DNA of 64,000 nt, taken from Anisakis pegreffii. Taxonomy: Eukaryota; Nematoda; Chromadorea; Rhabditida; Anisakidae. Position 1 is the stretch's first letter, and each line of letters opens with the position of its first letter. The stretch is from contig JAPYMA010003045.1 in assembly GCA_035041965.1 (NCBI GenBank), positions 62,001 through 126,000 on the forward strand, read 5' to 3'. Positions 47,135 to 61,900 of this stretch are shown here, piece after piece. The translations under genes were made by a program, and so were the position numbers. Under the pieces are notes generated by a model, which was given only the letters and a program-made list of their open reading frames with translations, had not been told where the DNA came from and searched no databases.

Positions 47135-50100
47135 AATCAGCTAATTGATTAGGGAGGATTGAAAGCAAGCAAAAATTATTCTAATTCGGAGATGTCAATA
47201 TTTATTTTGTATGCTGATTTTAAATGTAAACGAATGTTTTAGTGTTCTGATAGCAAATACTTTTTCGTTTTTCATCTCATCTGTTCTTGTTATGTTCGCT
47301 TTCGTCATTCGAAATACTCACTGGATGCACGCAGCGTTATTTAACGAACACATTTCTGTACGAACATCTATTTCAAACTGCTTCATTTGTAATTAGTTTT
47401 GATATTTATCGATGAGTCATAAATCACTCACATCAACTGCCGATTATGAGTTCATGTTCTAATTTGATGTCTTAGGACGCATTCTAAAAGAGAAAACTCC
47501 TTCTGAAGGAATCACTCACTGACGTGTTTAGTAGTGACCGTGTTATGATCTATCACTTGTCTTCTCTGTGCAGTCGACGTTATCGATTCGGAGAGTTTTA
47601 CGAATTGTTGATTCATGACTTGACAGTGATTCGTTTCATTCGAACGTGTCATCTTGGATGAACAAAAAAAGGAATGATTCTAACGATTAGTGGAACTGAC
47701 GATTTTGCGTTATCATTCAACCAAGTGCACTTTTGATGTTTGTGCTTGATTTGCATCAAATCTGGTAGTATCTTTATTTTCGCAAACTTTTGCATACAGG
47801 AATACTTGCTTGACGACCATTTTGGCGACGCATTGCTGTCCTTTGAATCACGCACACAATCTTAGCCCGTTACATCAAGATTTTCATCGATGGTTTCATT
47901 TCAGAATGGTTTCTGAGGATGCCCGCATTTGAATCTGATCATTGTACTGAAGTTGATTCGTTAGTCGTCTACTGTCAGCGTGACTGTCGGCTAGTAGAGA
48001 GTGAAATCATGTGCTAAATCCTTACATGTTCATCTTAAAAATAGAGGTTTTCTCCTCACCAGTAACATTAGCTCGGGTAGTGCTCCGTTCGTAATTGCAT
48101 TCCGCTACAATAAAGTTGCGTCATGCAACATTTTAGGAGTTTAATATCCAGATATAGTGCTACTCATTTTTTGTATGGTGAAATTCAGTTTACTGTAAAG
48201 GAGAAAAAACAACTGGGACATGGAAGATCTGAAAATTCGGTACATTCGAGAAATTCACTGTTGACGACGATATATGAAATGAGCCGTTTCGTCACTTTCA
48301 GCTGTGAAATTTCGCTCATCCCGAATCCTTTCCGCAGTTCTTATTCATGTTTCAAATTTCGTTCTTCTTAGAACGAAGTTACTTACACTCGAAAACGTCA
48401 CATTATTATCTTAGATTTTTTCACTTGTCCAACCAATTTCATCACATGTATAATTGCATGCGTTCACACATCTGGATGCTTCTCTGTGTTGCTCGCAATT
48501 ACGTTAATGTTGACTACTGCATCGGCTGAAAATCTCTTCTTTTAAATCTTCTTGTCAGCTTAACTCTAGTACGAATGAATGTTTGCTGTGCACATGAACA
48601 CATCGACGCGTTCACGAATTGATTTCATTTATTCTCACTTTTGCATGTAAATCGAAAGTTGCGTTGTGTGGATGGATGTTCTAAACATTAGCGAATTACA
48701 CTGATGTTGTTTGTCGTTGGAAACAGTGCTGAATAAATGAATATATTTTAAAGAGGAACAACACCGAGAAATGCGGACGAAAATTGTTTGCTGATGATGT
48801 ACTTCTGTGAAGAATGATAAAATGACTTTCAGTTCTTCGTTCAAGCACTCTCAGTTCGGCTTGCTTTCATTTATCGGCAAATAAATTCCTATTTCAATCA
48901 CTTTTCAAAGCTTCGTTTCTCATCGATATCAATTTAATTCATTTTGACTGCCCATTTTCGAGCAGTTTCAAAGCGAAACTGTAAAGGTGAAAACGTTTTT
49001 AATCATTCATTCGCCTAACTTTGTCGTCAGTGTTCGTTACCTTTGTTTGATCGGTAGAAATAGCATCTTTCCTCTTAGTTCAGCACTACAAAAGATGATT
49101 GCTTTATACAGTTGTAAAATATCACTGTTCACGACGGAATTGCGCCATGCAATACCAATATTTCCACATGAAATCAATCGTGATACGGATTTCTAATTTG
49201 GGACGAATTTGTCGTTGATGAAGCGTAAACATCAAACGTTGATCGTCTCTGATTACGTGCCATGTTTTTATGCTCGTGACACTCAGTGTCAAAAATAGCA
49301 AAATTTCTTCGCTATTTCGGTAAATTATCTTGTTTTCAAAGCGTTTTTATTTCGTTCATATCAATAAAATGATAATAAGGCAGATATTGTGTTTTACGAT
49401 CGTTGTAAAATGCGACAGTAAGCAATGTGATTCGTCTGCATTCCAAGTCAATCGAAGATCGTTATAATTCTAAACATTTAAACTGTATGGATAGCTGAGA
49501 CAATTTTTTTGCCTTATTTGACATTTTTTTATATTCCTTCGGTGTCAGCAATTAAAAATTTTTTTCATTTGATTCTTAATGTTTTTGAAAGTTTTTTGAA
49601 GCAGACTGTGACAACTCTATTCTCCTCAAATTATCCGTTCTAATTTCTTATTCAATTTTCTGTCCGCTCATTCATTCATTCATTCATTCATTCATTTAGC
49701 ATTCGTTTCTTCTTCAGTTCGAATTCCAGTTGATTTTTAAGTGTTCTTTTAGTTTAGTGCTACTGCGGGTACTTCTAATGCTATTTACCTCGTTCGTATT
49801 CAACCATAAATTGTACACTTCGTTTTGCTGAGACTAGATGTGCGGATGTTGCAGAGGCCCTTTCACAAATTTGCAGTATTAAAAGTTCATTGGTTGTGTA
49901 CATTCTACTGTTATCCTTTTTCACACCATTGCTGATCTGTTTTATCCTCATTACTTTTACTGAAAGTCGTGAAATGGGAAGTTTGGCAGTTTGTATAGTC
50001 TTACTTTATTTCATCCACCCCAAAGCCTGAGCCGTCGTCAGTCTGAAGCAGGCTATTCAACTGCACAAAAAATACTCTTGTCTTTTGGGAACAACGAGTT

Positions 50101-51170
50101 CTTCTGTTTCAACTTTTTCATTATAACAGTAAGTTCGTTTCAACAGCCAGTTCCACTCACTTTCATTGTTAGGTCGAAACACTTTCAGTGGTATCGTCAG
50201 CATAATTTCTTCAGATTCTCAGTTGTATCATAAATTTGTTTCGTGTGCGCTAACTATGCTGTATTTTTTGTTTGTGTAGTAGTGAGTGTAGTTTATCGTT
50301 ATTGTTCTTGCGTTCAACATTATGTTTGCAAACAATACGCAGTACTTTACTTTCAGGTTTCACTCGCGCTTGCATCGACGACTTGACTGAAGACAGTGAA
50401 GAGAGTTGATAAAGCACCGCTATACAATTTTTCTTCGAGGTTTGGCGTCGGCGGACTTCAGTTGAGGTCCGGTCCATTCGTCGATCCGCGCCATTCTCTT
50501 TCTGTGTCGTACCACACCTTCAACGATTCATCGTGCAACTCAGCTGAATCGAGTATTCTACTGCTTATTTACTTAAGTGCTCATTACTGAATCAACAACA
50601 ACACAAATTGTTAAGTGCATTGTCATTTCACCATAAATAAACAGCAATCATCAGCAACAAAAAACCAACGCATTCCAAACACTGTTCTACTCGTGAACAT
50701 TCTCTCTACTCGGTTCTGATCTACTTCAGAAGTCGCTGCTAATATTTCTCTTCACTGATCCACTCACAGATCACTAGCTTCGTTTCAATTCAAAGCTGGT
50801 GCATATACTTGACGTTTGCGTGCGCGTGTGTATGTGCTTCGTGTAACTGACCTGACCCCTATCTCATCGACTCATTCATCTGTCAGCAAACGTCCTCAGC
50901 ATTTGGTTGTGTTCCACTGTATACAACACTTATTGCTGAGACATTTACTGTTCTCATCAACTGTATTCTCGACTAGTAACCAAGCTACTGGTGTTCTGCA
51001 GTTGACTTGCCTCAACGAAACTGTTCAGATCCACTTGAATTCTCTGTTATCGCTTCGGATTTCAGTGTATTATCCTGAAACTCATCGATAAACTCGTTGT
51101 AGTGTCGATTCTCCCGTTTACTTTATAATCATCTTCGACTATCCATTAGAATAATTCCTCAACGTCATAA
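47135..51170. other. No assignable gene; one CATT tract
   Basis: Short ORFs on both strands without domains. A (CATT)n tract lies at 49669-49696. Nothing else recognised. Confidence 0.4.
49669..49696. repeat. (CATT)n tetranucleotide tract
   Basis: About seven uninterrupted copies of CATT. Confidence 0.9.
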
Positions 51171-51205
51171 TGGACGATAGCAATAATAAGGAGCAACAAG
51201 AGCGG
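51171..51205 (+). CDS. Candidate first coding exon
   Basis: ATG followed by twelve hydrophilic codons (MDDSNNKEQQER) and then a good donor, CGG|GTAAGC, in phase 0. This is the usual look of a short first exon, but its partners were not identified. Candidates downstream include 53746-53865 (phase 0, donor TCG|GTAACA). It cannot join exon 2 of the ATPase beta gene at 57214, which needs phase 1. Confidence 0.3.
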
Positions 51206-54200
51206 GTAAGCTAGCTTCTATAAGTAATCCTTTCAGCATTCTGATTCTCATCCGCTTTATGAATCACCCCGCAGTTTACAAAAACACTCCGAAGTTATTG
51301 TGAAATTTTTGTTGCACGTATGCGGGAATATACATGAACTGAAGTGTACGATACGTTGCCTGAATGATAGTTCATCATCGTACGGAATAGGAATGCATAG
51401 TCGTCTAAAGCTCATACTCATCTTTATGCTATTATCATCAAATCCAGTTGATTGCGCAGCTTGCTAAATTATTTGTTCGGGGAACGCATTGAAATTGTTT
51501 CGCAAAGTGTTCATATCGAACGGAGTTCAGTGTCTTGCTGAGTTGTTGAGTTCGGAAGTGATGTATCAATGCAACGGTGAATCATAAGTTGACATCATCG
51601 ATGATTATCTGAAGTGATTAGTTATAGAGATCATACTTAGGTGTTATCGGCAACTCAAAATGATTACGCACTCATACATCATCAAATAAAATCATTCAAA
51701 TCAAGTCCTTTCCAGCACAGCAAAAGATGTTTTTAAAATGCATCGATTTGTGAATAACACCATCGAAAAATAATGATAAATCGACCGTAAAAGTATCCGT
51801 CAATTCATATTTATAGCATTCGCCTTGATAACGACCTTGAAACTGGGATAGGAATGACGTCGTTTTTTTTTTGGTTGTACTCTCCCTTTTGGAACGCGAT
51901 GATTTTCGTCTAAAGAGTGAAGAACAAACGAATGCTTTTCATCTCTATTTGTTAATTGAGTTGTATGTTGGAGCAATAAGCGAGTGATCAGTAACGCACC
52001 ACTGAGCTCAAATGTTTACAATCGCTACGAAATGGGAAAATAATTTATTGATGAGAGGAAGGAACGAACGATTGTCGTATTCATGTAAATGCATCCGCAC
52101 GTATACTTGATTAGCTCATAACACATGAATTGAGTGTTCAATATTGAAATATCTATGAAAGATTCACACGAGCAACATATTACCGTAAACGTGTCTAACA
52201 TGTGCCTTTCATTCAAAATGCTTGTTATCTTCTGCGATTATCCAGTGATGCTCATTTCTTTAACTTCTTACAATCCTTTCATGCATCCTTCTTTCCTATT
52301 CTCTTTTTAGCAACTCCAGTTTCTCTGGCAACTCAAATATTCAGTTGCGCTTCTTGGTCTATCCTCATCAAATGTTTCTTACACGCATCAGTTGAGGACG
52401 TTGAAAAACAATTCGGAGCGGTTCTCTAGGTTTATTCCAGTTGTAATTTCTCGGGATGGATTGCAATGAGGATTTTCAATTTGTGTGGAATGATCGCGCT
52501 TCGTTCGGTTCGTTTCGAACGCCAATGCACTAATATTTCAATTCTTTGAATTTAGAGATGTTGAAAAATGTCACTGAATATTTTTAGTTGCTTTCAGTCA
52601 TCAATATTCAATCAGTTTCAATTACTATCATCTTCTATTGATCCATTGTTTTGTCTTTTTGTGAAATCTTGAGTGCATGATTTCACATCGCTTTTTATCA
52701 TTATACTTCTTTTGTTCTCGACATTTCCTCATTTCAGCTGTTTTATAGATTCGTTAACAGATCCTTCATGTTCTCTATTTTCAGCAATATTTCCTTCACA
52801 TGCCATCTAACCCCGAGTCGAGTATATATCACACCTCAATTCTATCCTATTTTCTCTTCTCGCTATGATCGACCGCCAAGTTGCATACTTCCCTTAAGTT
52901 CGGTCCCCGTCTTCGAATCCTATTTGCTTCCCTCCCGAACCTTTCACTAATCCATTTCGAAATGCGTTTGTTCGAGACTGTGCAGTATCTCTCAGAAAAG
53001 TCACACTTACGCTTCTTTTTATTCAAATTAGGCACTTAATTGGAAGCCGTGCCTTCGCCGTATGTCGTTGTATTAATCGTGCAGATCATATTCGCCTGGC
53101 AAAACTATTCATTGAAATGGTATCACTTTGTTAACGCGACTGAAGTCATTAACGTTATTGACGAAATGAAACAAAATTCATTCAAATGAAACGAAATGAA
53201 ACAAAACAAAATTCCTTCAGTATTTAGCGTTTAAATGATCGCTTAATAGTTCACTTCCGTTGGCGCTGTAATATGATAATTGCAATAATGCGATGATTAT
53301 TTGTTCGCTTTGAGATGCATTCCAAGTACAAACATGACCATTGATACTAAGTAACTTCATCCTGTCATTTCTACGTATCTTTGACGTGTTCTCTAACTGC
53401 TATTTACCTGCTTCTACCCAGCGGCATATCTAATCGCAGGGTTCCTCTCGGTTATCGCACCAATTTGGTTGCCGCACCAATAGACAATGCCGTGTTGTAA
53501 TCCTCGAAACATCATCAAAATGTGAACATTTATTGGCGCTACGTTTATGACAACTCATAGTTTACTTTGACAATCATAATTTGTCAACCCATCATAATCC
53601 ACGTTGCTTTTATCTTTCAGATGTGAGCTGTTCACGTTTCTTTACAAAACGTACATCATTTTCAGTCATTTCAAATTCTATTTGTCGATGGTTTTTTATG
53701 AAGATTTGTTTGTAGTTCGCCTTTCTGGTCTCGTTATCGGCTCAGTATGTGACTGTTGCTTTTCTGACATTATTGAATGGTTCTCATGGACTGATCGGAA
53801 ATTCATCGCACGATTTCAGAAGCTCTGAATCTTTTATGCTTTTAGGAAAAAGTTCTCGTATTTCGGTAACATCACGATTTCTGACTGATTTGTCTTCTGC
53901 CGTTTCACGTTCAATACTGAAGTTTGTAGGCTTTTCGAGGTGACAAACACTTACAGTTAATGAAACCGTATCCGATCTTCAAACCCTTTTGTTACTGTTA
54001 TTGAAAAGCAGTGCTGAAACTTGAAGCCTGGTTATTCCAGTTGCTACAGACTACTTAGTATATCTGTTTCGAACCACCATCCGTTTTCTCGTTCAGAATT
54101 GTTCCGTTTCATTATTTCTTGACAGAAGCGATTTGAACAAGCAATTTGTAAAGTCCATTCGTACCAAATGCAGTTTCTCAGAACAGATATTGAAAGAATG

Positions 54201-55900
54201 CAAGTAATCGCCATTTCAGTACCCGAAACTTTGTAATGATCAAATTGCACTATAAATTGTAATTCATTTACTGCCACATTGAATGATCGGTTGAATGTGA
54301 AACGAAAAAATGAAAATCTCAACTCAAAATGATATTGCATCCTTACAAAAATTCGGGATGTGAAGTAGACAGTATCATATTGATGCAACGGCGTCGTCTA
54401 TGCTTGCTTGCTTAGTGCAAATCGATGTTCAAGAAAATGATTATCATACGTGCGTGTATTCGACGTCGAATCATCGCACACGTACGATCGTTTATTTGAT
54501 GTTATTCTTTCAATTATACAGTTATATAAACCTTTGTGCACATTAAATAGGAAAATTCGTTATGAAAAGCAATCAAAAGCAATGCTATTTGCCTGTGCTT
54601 TTCCTGTGTACAGAACACTACCGAGCTGCGTTTGTTCATCATGCTGATGTTTTCGCCAACAGCATTCAGTGCAATCGCTCTCTGGTCTAGTCATCTGCCT
54701 GTTTTTTGCCGATTTTATTCAGAATTCATCTGATCAGTTCCAATTCTGATAAATCAGATTGATTACCAAAAAAATGATGTTCAAAAGAAAATCTGATCCC
54801 ATCACTACCATATCAGTCACAACCAGTAGCGGAACGATTGGTAGACGTCTATCGGTAGGCATCTCTGAATATTGGATACTTCTCCATTCTTCTAATGATT
54901 CCTTCGTTACAGATTTCGTCATCTTGTTCATTTTTATTGTAGAATAGGTTAGGCGCAATCAATTGTTGAAAAGGCATTGTTTCGTTTATTGCATAATTAA
55001 TGGCCTCAGTTGAGTATAATGAACCATTTTGCAATAGAGAACGGTGTTGAATAGCTTGTCGGGTGTGTGCTAGAATGCAACGTTACGTTCGCGTCTTCTT
55101 TCTCTATGCAAAGAGTATCAGTTTTTGAGTCTCGTTCAAGTGAACGCAAATCCTTGACGATCGCAATGCGCGAATCGGCTATTATTGACGAACAATGTAA
55201 ATTCAGTTGAGATATACATCTGAATCTCTTCAGAAATACTCAGTGTTCATTTAAGGGAAACCTAAACGAAAAGTGCGAATGTGTATCGTTATTGTTACAC
55301 AAAGACGACACGTCACGGTTGCACTTATCCAAATTACTCTTCCTCGCAAATTGTGTTACTTTTTTTGTGAAAGAAAAAACGATACCTCCTCTGTGCTGCA
55401 AGAACTTTGGACCACTCAATAATTCCATCCCGTTGCCAATACAGTGTTTCGTTCTCATCATTCGGAGCGATTACATGATTATTATCACTCCTCGTTTGCT
55501 TGTTTGAACGAGTGAAATTCACCATTTGTAATCAGCGTTGGATTAATATTGTCTCATCAAAATTTAACTCTAGAAGGTTTCGCCAAGCACTGAATTTTGC
55601 TGAAACGCGTAATTCCTCTGTCTTGAAGTATCACTTATGTTTTAGAAGATTGTTTAGGTAAAGCTGATTGAGAGAGAGCAACATTTACTTTGTAATTCAC
55701 CGCAATTTTTCCTATGTTCAGTGAGCTTGTGTCTGTTTGTTTACGGCATTATTTTCTTACAAAAATAGACGGAGTCTGAACAAAGTTAGGTGTTTTTGGT
55801 ACAGTTTTGTTTTTGATGGATTATATTCCCTCTTGTGAGTCCTGCAGCATCTTTAGTTTTTGTGTTTCATGCTACAATTTTTCAAAGCATGCGATTTTCA
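51206..55900. other. No assignable gene; exon-like segments near 53.6-53.9 kb
   Basis: An acceptor of nematode type (TATCTTTCAG, about 53621) opens a frame that can reach a donor at about 53745, and a second frame is open from 53746. They compete for the same DNA and neither shows a domain. Direct repeats of AAATGAAACAAAA occur at about 53164-53215. Confidence 0.35.
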
Positions 55901-55904
55901 GTTA

Positions 55905-58900
55905 ATGAATGGTCGTGGTAAGGCAAATGGAACCATTGAAACCGAATCGTTCGGTCAATTCCTCTTCAATAAGGAAAGAGGCACATGCCTTGGTCGAACG
56001 GCGAAATCATGGGGTAATGTTTTATTCGTCACTCTATGTGCCTGTTATCGTGATTTGTTGCGTTTTTGAATCCGCAGAGAGAATGAAAAATATGAAAGCT
56101 TGCTCAGATTTGATGACTCTCACTTGCGTTTTCTCGATTGCATTCTGCACTGCGAGAATCTGTTTTCATATTTATACACAATACGGCATCAGTTATGATC
56201 GAATTCTCCTATACTGACGTTCGAATACAATCCTTATTGCTCTCAATCTTCCATAAAATGATCAGACAGTCCTTTTAACAGCATTGCAGTTTTATTCTTT
56301 GACTCATTTGGTCTTTCGAATGATTTCACCATCTAGAAATTAGTAATCAGCATCATGTCGTTTCGAGATTCTGTTGCTGACTTCTTGAAAAATTCTGCTG
56401 ATATTTCAGTGAACAAAAATTACATTCGTCAGAAGTTGTCGTATTCTTTTTGAATATTATATCCGTCAAAAAAAACCAAATGCTATCTTCTTGTTACGTA
56501 GTCTAATGCTAGTGCTAAAATAAAAGAGAAGTGCATAATTCTCTAAGAATGTCGTCATTTATTAATCGCATTAAAATTTAATTTCAATTTGCTTAACGCA
56601 ATATGATTAATAAAAATTGCACATCACTACATTCCATAAGCAGCATTTTCATCAGAAAGGAATTTTCTCTGTTTGCTGATGTCTTCGTCTTGACGCAACT
56701 GACAAAACAGTGAATCCACCACCCATTCATTGCGATCGCAAGCTTTCTTGCCTCAAAAGTCGACTTCTACCTCATGTATGCGTGCAAATTGCTGCTTGAT
56801 TACACCATACTGCTCACCGCTTGGTGCGTTCGGTTTCGAATTGAGAGAAAAAGAGAGCATTCTGAATTGAATGTTCTGCGTCGTTTCGTTATCTATTTTT
56901 TAGCGATATGATTTATTTGGAATTCGTTCTGTTCTCCGAGCGATTAGTAAAACTGTTCGAATTGCTTGAATTCGTTCTGCATGCGTTCAATAAAGTTGTT
57001 CGAACTTACGAAATGCCATTCCTAACTAAGCAATCAAACGGTATGGGATGGCTGTCAGTTTTGTTTGGATTGATCGACAGTACTTTGCTGGTGTATATTT
57101 TCACATAGTCCGTGTATTTGTTTGTTTATCTTTTGATCATTTAATCCCATCCAAGTCCGATCGTTCAGTCGTCGTTCGTTCTCAAAAATCAATTCTTCAT
57201 AAAAATATTTCAGCACAAATTTTGGGATTCTATCTCGTATTCTATTCGTTATTGGCCGCCTTTTGGGTCGGATGCCTCGCCATATTTCTTCGTACGTTGG
57301 ATGACAAAGTGCCACGTTACTACGGAAAAGGAACTGTCATTGGATTAAATCCAGGTATCTTTATTTGTTCACCCTCATCTCGCAGTAAACGATTGACTTT
57401 GAAGTGTACTTCATTCTCGATTGATTGAAATTGAGAGAAGTGAAACAATTGCCGATGAAGAGCATATATTTATATATAGTCTCCTCGAAAGTGATCGATT
57501 TATTCTTCAAAATATATCCATCCGCTCTAATGCTGAAATGTGAGCATTCATTGTGCATCATCAGTTAATTTATGCTACTGCCACATTCTATTCGATATGT
57601 CATTTGAACTCGCATGTGAACTTAATGCTTGACTGTTAGCTTTAAATGAATATCAATAGAAGCGCTGAAGAATAACTGTTCGTGTGGCAACAATCGCTAC
57701 TTTAGGTGTTGGTTATCAGCCATGGCTGTTGGACGATCCAGATTCCACATTAATTCGATTTAACGTGAAAGATAAGAGTTCATACGAGAAATATGTGAAT
57801 AGATTGGATGATTACTTGTCCAAGTACAAAAATCAAACTGCTACGCGAATCTGTACGGGAACCCAGAGTAACGCTGACCTAGTCAAGGACGGAAGTGGTA
57901 AGGCGGCTCCTCTCGGCAGCAAGGACATCATTGAGGTTTTACTAAAATTAGTTTCATCTTTAACCCTGTCCATTTATTCCATCAATTCAACTGTAATGAT
58001 CTCCCCGAATAGTTGATATTATCATGTCACAATTATATGGAAGTTTATTAAGTCGTGTCGCTTCGAACTAAGACCCTTCGAGGTGGAGGGCTGTGGAGAA
58101 GCAGATGATTATGGATTCAGAGAGGGTAAACCGTGTGTGGTGTTATCACTGAATCGATTGATCGGATGGAAACCAATCGATTATGCGAAGGATTCGGTGC
58201 CTGAGGCTGTCAGGGGTCGGTATAAGCCGAACTTTGTCACTCTTCGCTGCGATGGAACGGTTAACACTTCTGATAAATCATGTCTCTCTGTCATTTTCGT
58301 ATTCGGTTGTTCATTCGTGCTCTATGAACAACACTTCAGCACTCTAACTCGGTTCTTTCCAGAGTGATCCAGACAAAGAGGCTCTTGGTACAGTGACCTA
58401 CATTCCCGAAGCTGGAATCGATGGAAGATATTATCCTTATGCTGTCATGCCCAACTACCATCAACCCATTGTAAGGTTCTTCTGATCATTTCACAAAAGT
58501 TGATTTGAAGGCGTGCTTGACATCAGGTCAGAGTGATACGTTCTTTGGTATAATGCAATTGTTGCTCTGAAATCGTAGCTTGCATTCAACAATTCCACTG
58601 TTACAAAAATGCACGCCGTTGCCATTTTCATTCGTCATCCGATGCCATTCTATGCTGCTCGCATGCGTAAGAACGGAATTATCGGAGTTTGTCTACTTGA
58701 GAGTGTTTCACGTAACTAATCATTATACATATATATATATATCCCTAGGCAATGATCAAGTTCAACAATCCACCTCGAAACAGACTAGTTCTGGTGGAAT
58801 GCCTGGCATATGCACAAAACATTCAACATGATATAACATCCAAACTGGGATTGGTCAATTTCGAATTGCTCGTAGAAGACACTGAACCAAGTACACCGAT

Positions 58901-58913
58901 TGAAAGTCGGTAA
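55905..58913 (+). CDS. nkb-1: Na+/K+-transporting ATPase subunit beta
   Basis: Beta subunit of the sodium pump: a type II glycoprotein that assembles with the catalytic alpha subunit and takes it to the plasma membrane. Six exons join in phase: 55905-56013, 57214-57354, 57706-57935, 58053-58259, 58363-58470, 58749-58913 (TAA). The product has 319 residues, about the usual length. A short cytoplasmic N-terminus carries [18 protein letters not shown]; one transmembrane helix lies at about 42-62; the ectodomain contains NRLIGWKP and YYPY. Six ectodomain cysteines (133, 162, 174, 188, 226, 283) match the three conserved disulfides. NQT at 126 is a likely glycosylation site. The ATG lies three bases after TTTTCAG, a good spliced-leader or cis acceptor. 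Donor GAG|GTTTTA and acceptor TTAAG at exons 3/4 are weak but restore the conserved SCRFEL. Intron 5 ends in TA repeats plus CCCTAG, unusual for a nematode. The symbol follows the C. elegans orthologue; which paralogue it is remains inferred. Confidence 0.93.
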
Positions 58914-58917
58914 TAAA

Positions 58918-61900
58918 CGTAACGCGAAATTCGTTACAAACGTCGGATGATGCGAACGCTGGTGCCATGAAGAGGAACCTCAACTTAGTTTCTAATCCCA
59001 CTCTTAGTTCTGATCATTATCGATTGATAACTTCGTTTTTCATTTCTTCGATCAGCAAAATGTTTCATTTACTTATTGCTGTGTTGATCAACGACTGTCA
59101 AACACATCACTTTCGTTTATTTTATTCATTTGTGGTAACCTAATCTCTCCGCACACATTACCGCTCAAGTGAAATGCTGATATCGAAGCGTCCTCCTTTC
59201 TGATGTTTTCGATTATAAAGAGTTCCAAGAATGAAACTAATTTCGACATTACTCCGATATCATCTTGCTTTTTTACGAGAATGTAGTAGAAAATATTTCA
59301 AAAATGTTTGCAAGACGTGTTGAGGATTCAGCTGTGTATGAAGATGGCACCAGATTGTGTTTGACTCTTCGACTGATTTTCAGTAGTGATTTTATTAGTA
59401 GAGCGTAAGAACAAATATTATATAAGCGTGCTCATTGAGCTGAATGAATCAATGATATTCTTACGCATAAAGTAGTCTCGTATTTATTCACTCTGTACCT
59501 ATGTTCCTCGTTGATTTTTTCCCTAATCTCAGCGTTCTCATCTTTCCGTCTCTTTCTTTCTGCCGTATCAATAACACTTCATTCACCACTCAAAGTGCAA
59601 TTGCTTCTCAACTATTCATTGAAATCGCAGCTTAAATCAGCTCAAATATCCTTTCAGATTTAGGGATCGTAGCAAAATATGCGCATGTCTTCTTTGTCCA
59701 TTATTTCATAAATCTACCTAATATAGGAAGTTAATAAGAGCCAATCTTAACCAATCAAGTCGTTCGTCGTACTTAAGGTGATGTAAGTGGTCTAGAGTTA
59801 CGGTCAGAAAAGTCGATTCTCAAATAATTAAAGTTGTGTTTTGATTCATCATGCTCGTCATACAGCTCTTTGAATGCTCACTTCTTCGACGCACAGCGCG
59901 AACGTTGTATTTTTTGTTTTGATGACGTTTTTCAATTTTATTGTTTCTTTTCTTATTCTGTTAGATCCTTTTCACACCCTCAACGATAGCTTTCAGAGAA
60001 ATTTGAGCATTTCTTTCAAAACATAATAAGTTTTCGAGTTGAAGTTTAGAATGTGGTCACTGAAGATGTTAGATGGAAATATTCACTTCATTGATTGATG
60101 TACTTTAATTGATTCAAATCGTCTAGTTCGAAAAATAAATGACACCATAAAACCTAAGCCTGATCAAGAGCTCGAAGCTGCCTCAAGTATTTCTTCAATT
60201 CCACAGCTCATTTGCTGTTCGATTGTTCTTGAATTTGCGGCAGCACTTAATATGCGTGTTTATGATTGTTTTACTTTTCTCAAGTGTCATTCTTCATCGC
60301 TTTATCGAACATATTTTTAATGGCCACCCTTTCGCCATTATTCAGGTGAATACTCGGAAGCTAAAAGAAACCTCTGTTCGTGACGGGTTGAGATGTTGCG
60401 ATTGGAATAAAATTGTTCTGAGCAAAGAAGAATGTCGCCTGAACTTTTTGCCGTTAGGAGGTTTCCTTATATAACTCTCTCACATTGGTGATAGTCTTTT
60501 CATCCAGTTTTCGTATACATTTTGTGTTCGTTCGATTAATAATATTATATCATAATTTAGATTATTATTCTCTGCTGTTATTATCATCAATTTCAATTAA
60601 TAACATTGATTCAAGTTGAACGTGTTTTTCGTCGTGGTATTTCATACGATTTTCTTTATTTATTTTATTTTCCTATATTTGCACCACGATTTATGACAAC
60701 AGACTGCGTTGTCAGTGCATTAGTGAGTTATAATAATATTTGTAAGATGCAATTCTTATTTTATAGTTCTTAAATGGATGTTTTATCATTTTGAGTTTTG
60801 TGCTGTTTCGTTTATGTACGCAAACGGTCAGACGTGACAAACCGTCAACAATATATCAAGTTGAAGAGATTTTTTAAAAGATGTTCATGTGATCATGTAT
60901 ATAAACGTACAGCGAACAAACCTCATCTCATATAGCAATCGTGACTTTCAGTTCGCATATTTTGTCATCAGGAAATTAACTATTTTGTCAGATAGAGACG
61001 TGTTGAATGAAGTATCTTGAAACGAGAGGGAGTGCTTGAAGGAAGACTGAATCTGATCATTACCAATTGTTATTTCTATACATTGTTTCATTCATTATGT
61101 GATCATAGTAATTGGAGATTCAGTTCTTTGTGAAACACTTATTGTATCAATCACATCGGTGATTCTTTGTATAAATGGATGATAATGATAACCATTAATT
61201 GAACGACCCTGGCATTCACTAATTTGTGATTTGATGATGTCCTCATTCGCGGAACTTGCTTCGTTCTACATACTTCCCGCACCAACCACATTATAATGTT
61301 TTTTAAATTTTAACTAGGGACTTGCATGTATTCATCATTTTCGTGGTTTTGTTCGACCTGACAGCTCAACCGCAAGTTCTTGTTTGCAGTGATCGTTTAG
61401 AAATCCAAAAGTATTCATTCGCTAGCGCCGTTCTCACACAAGAATCACCAGTGCGTGTTTCACAGAAGTCTATTGAAAAATGGTGATGGCGTTGTGAACG
61501 AAGGTTATCAGAAGAAGGCATATTTATGTCATCCCTTCCTACCTTACGATAGCATTCGTGTTCAATTTTGTTGTCGTTATCAGTGAACAGAAATTACATT
61601 TTTATATATACTATTATTATTATTATTATTATCATATTATTCATATTTTGTCGTTGCTGTTTAGGAGTCTTATCAATTACGTTCAATAAAATTTCGTTCA
61701 AATAAGTTGCCAGTTATTGTCCGTACAACCTTCCACGTTGATCGTAGTCATGTAGCCAACAGGCGAATACGTTGACAATGATGGAAATATTTGACGACAA
61801 AAACAGTATAAAATAAACGTGACAAAATGTAAAGAAACAAGAGTAATGCGAGATAATGACGGTGAAAAGTATTTATGAATATATTTTAATGGTGCTGAAG

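Noticed and set aside
56908..57108. 66-codon hydrophobic ORF upstream of ATPase beta exon 2
   Set aside because: It lies wholly inside intron 1 of the ATPase beta gene, and skipping the intron restores the conserved protein.
57055..57315. Minus-strand ORF of 86 codons
   Set aside because: It is the antisense shadow of ATPase beta exon 2.
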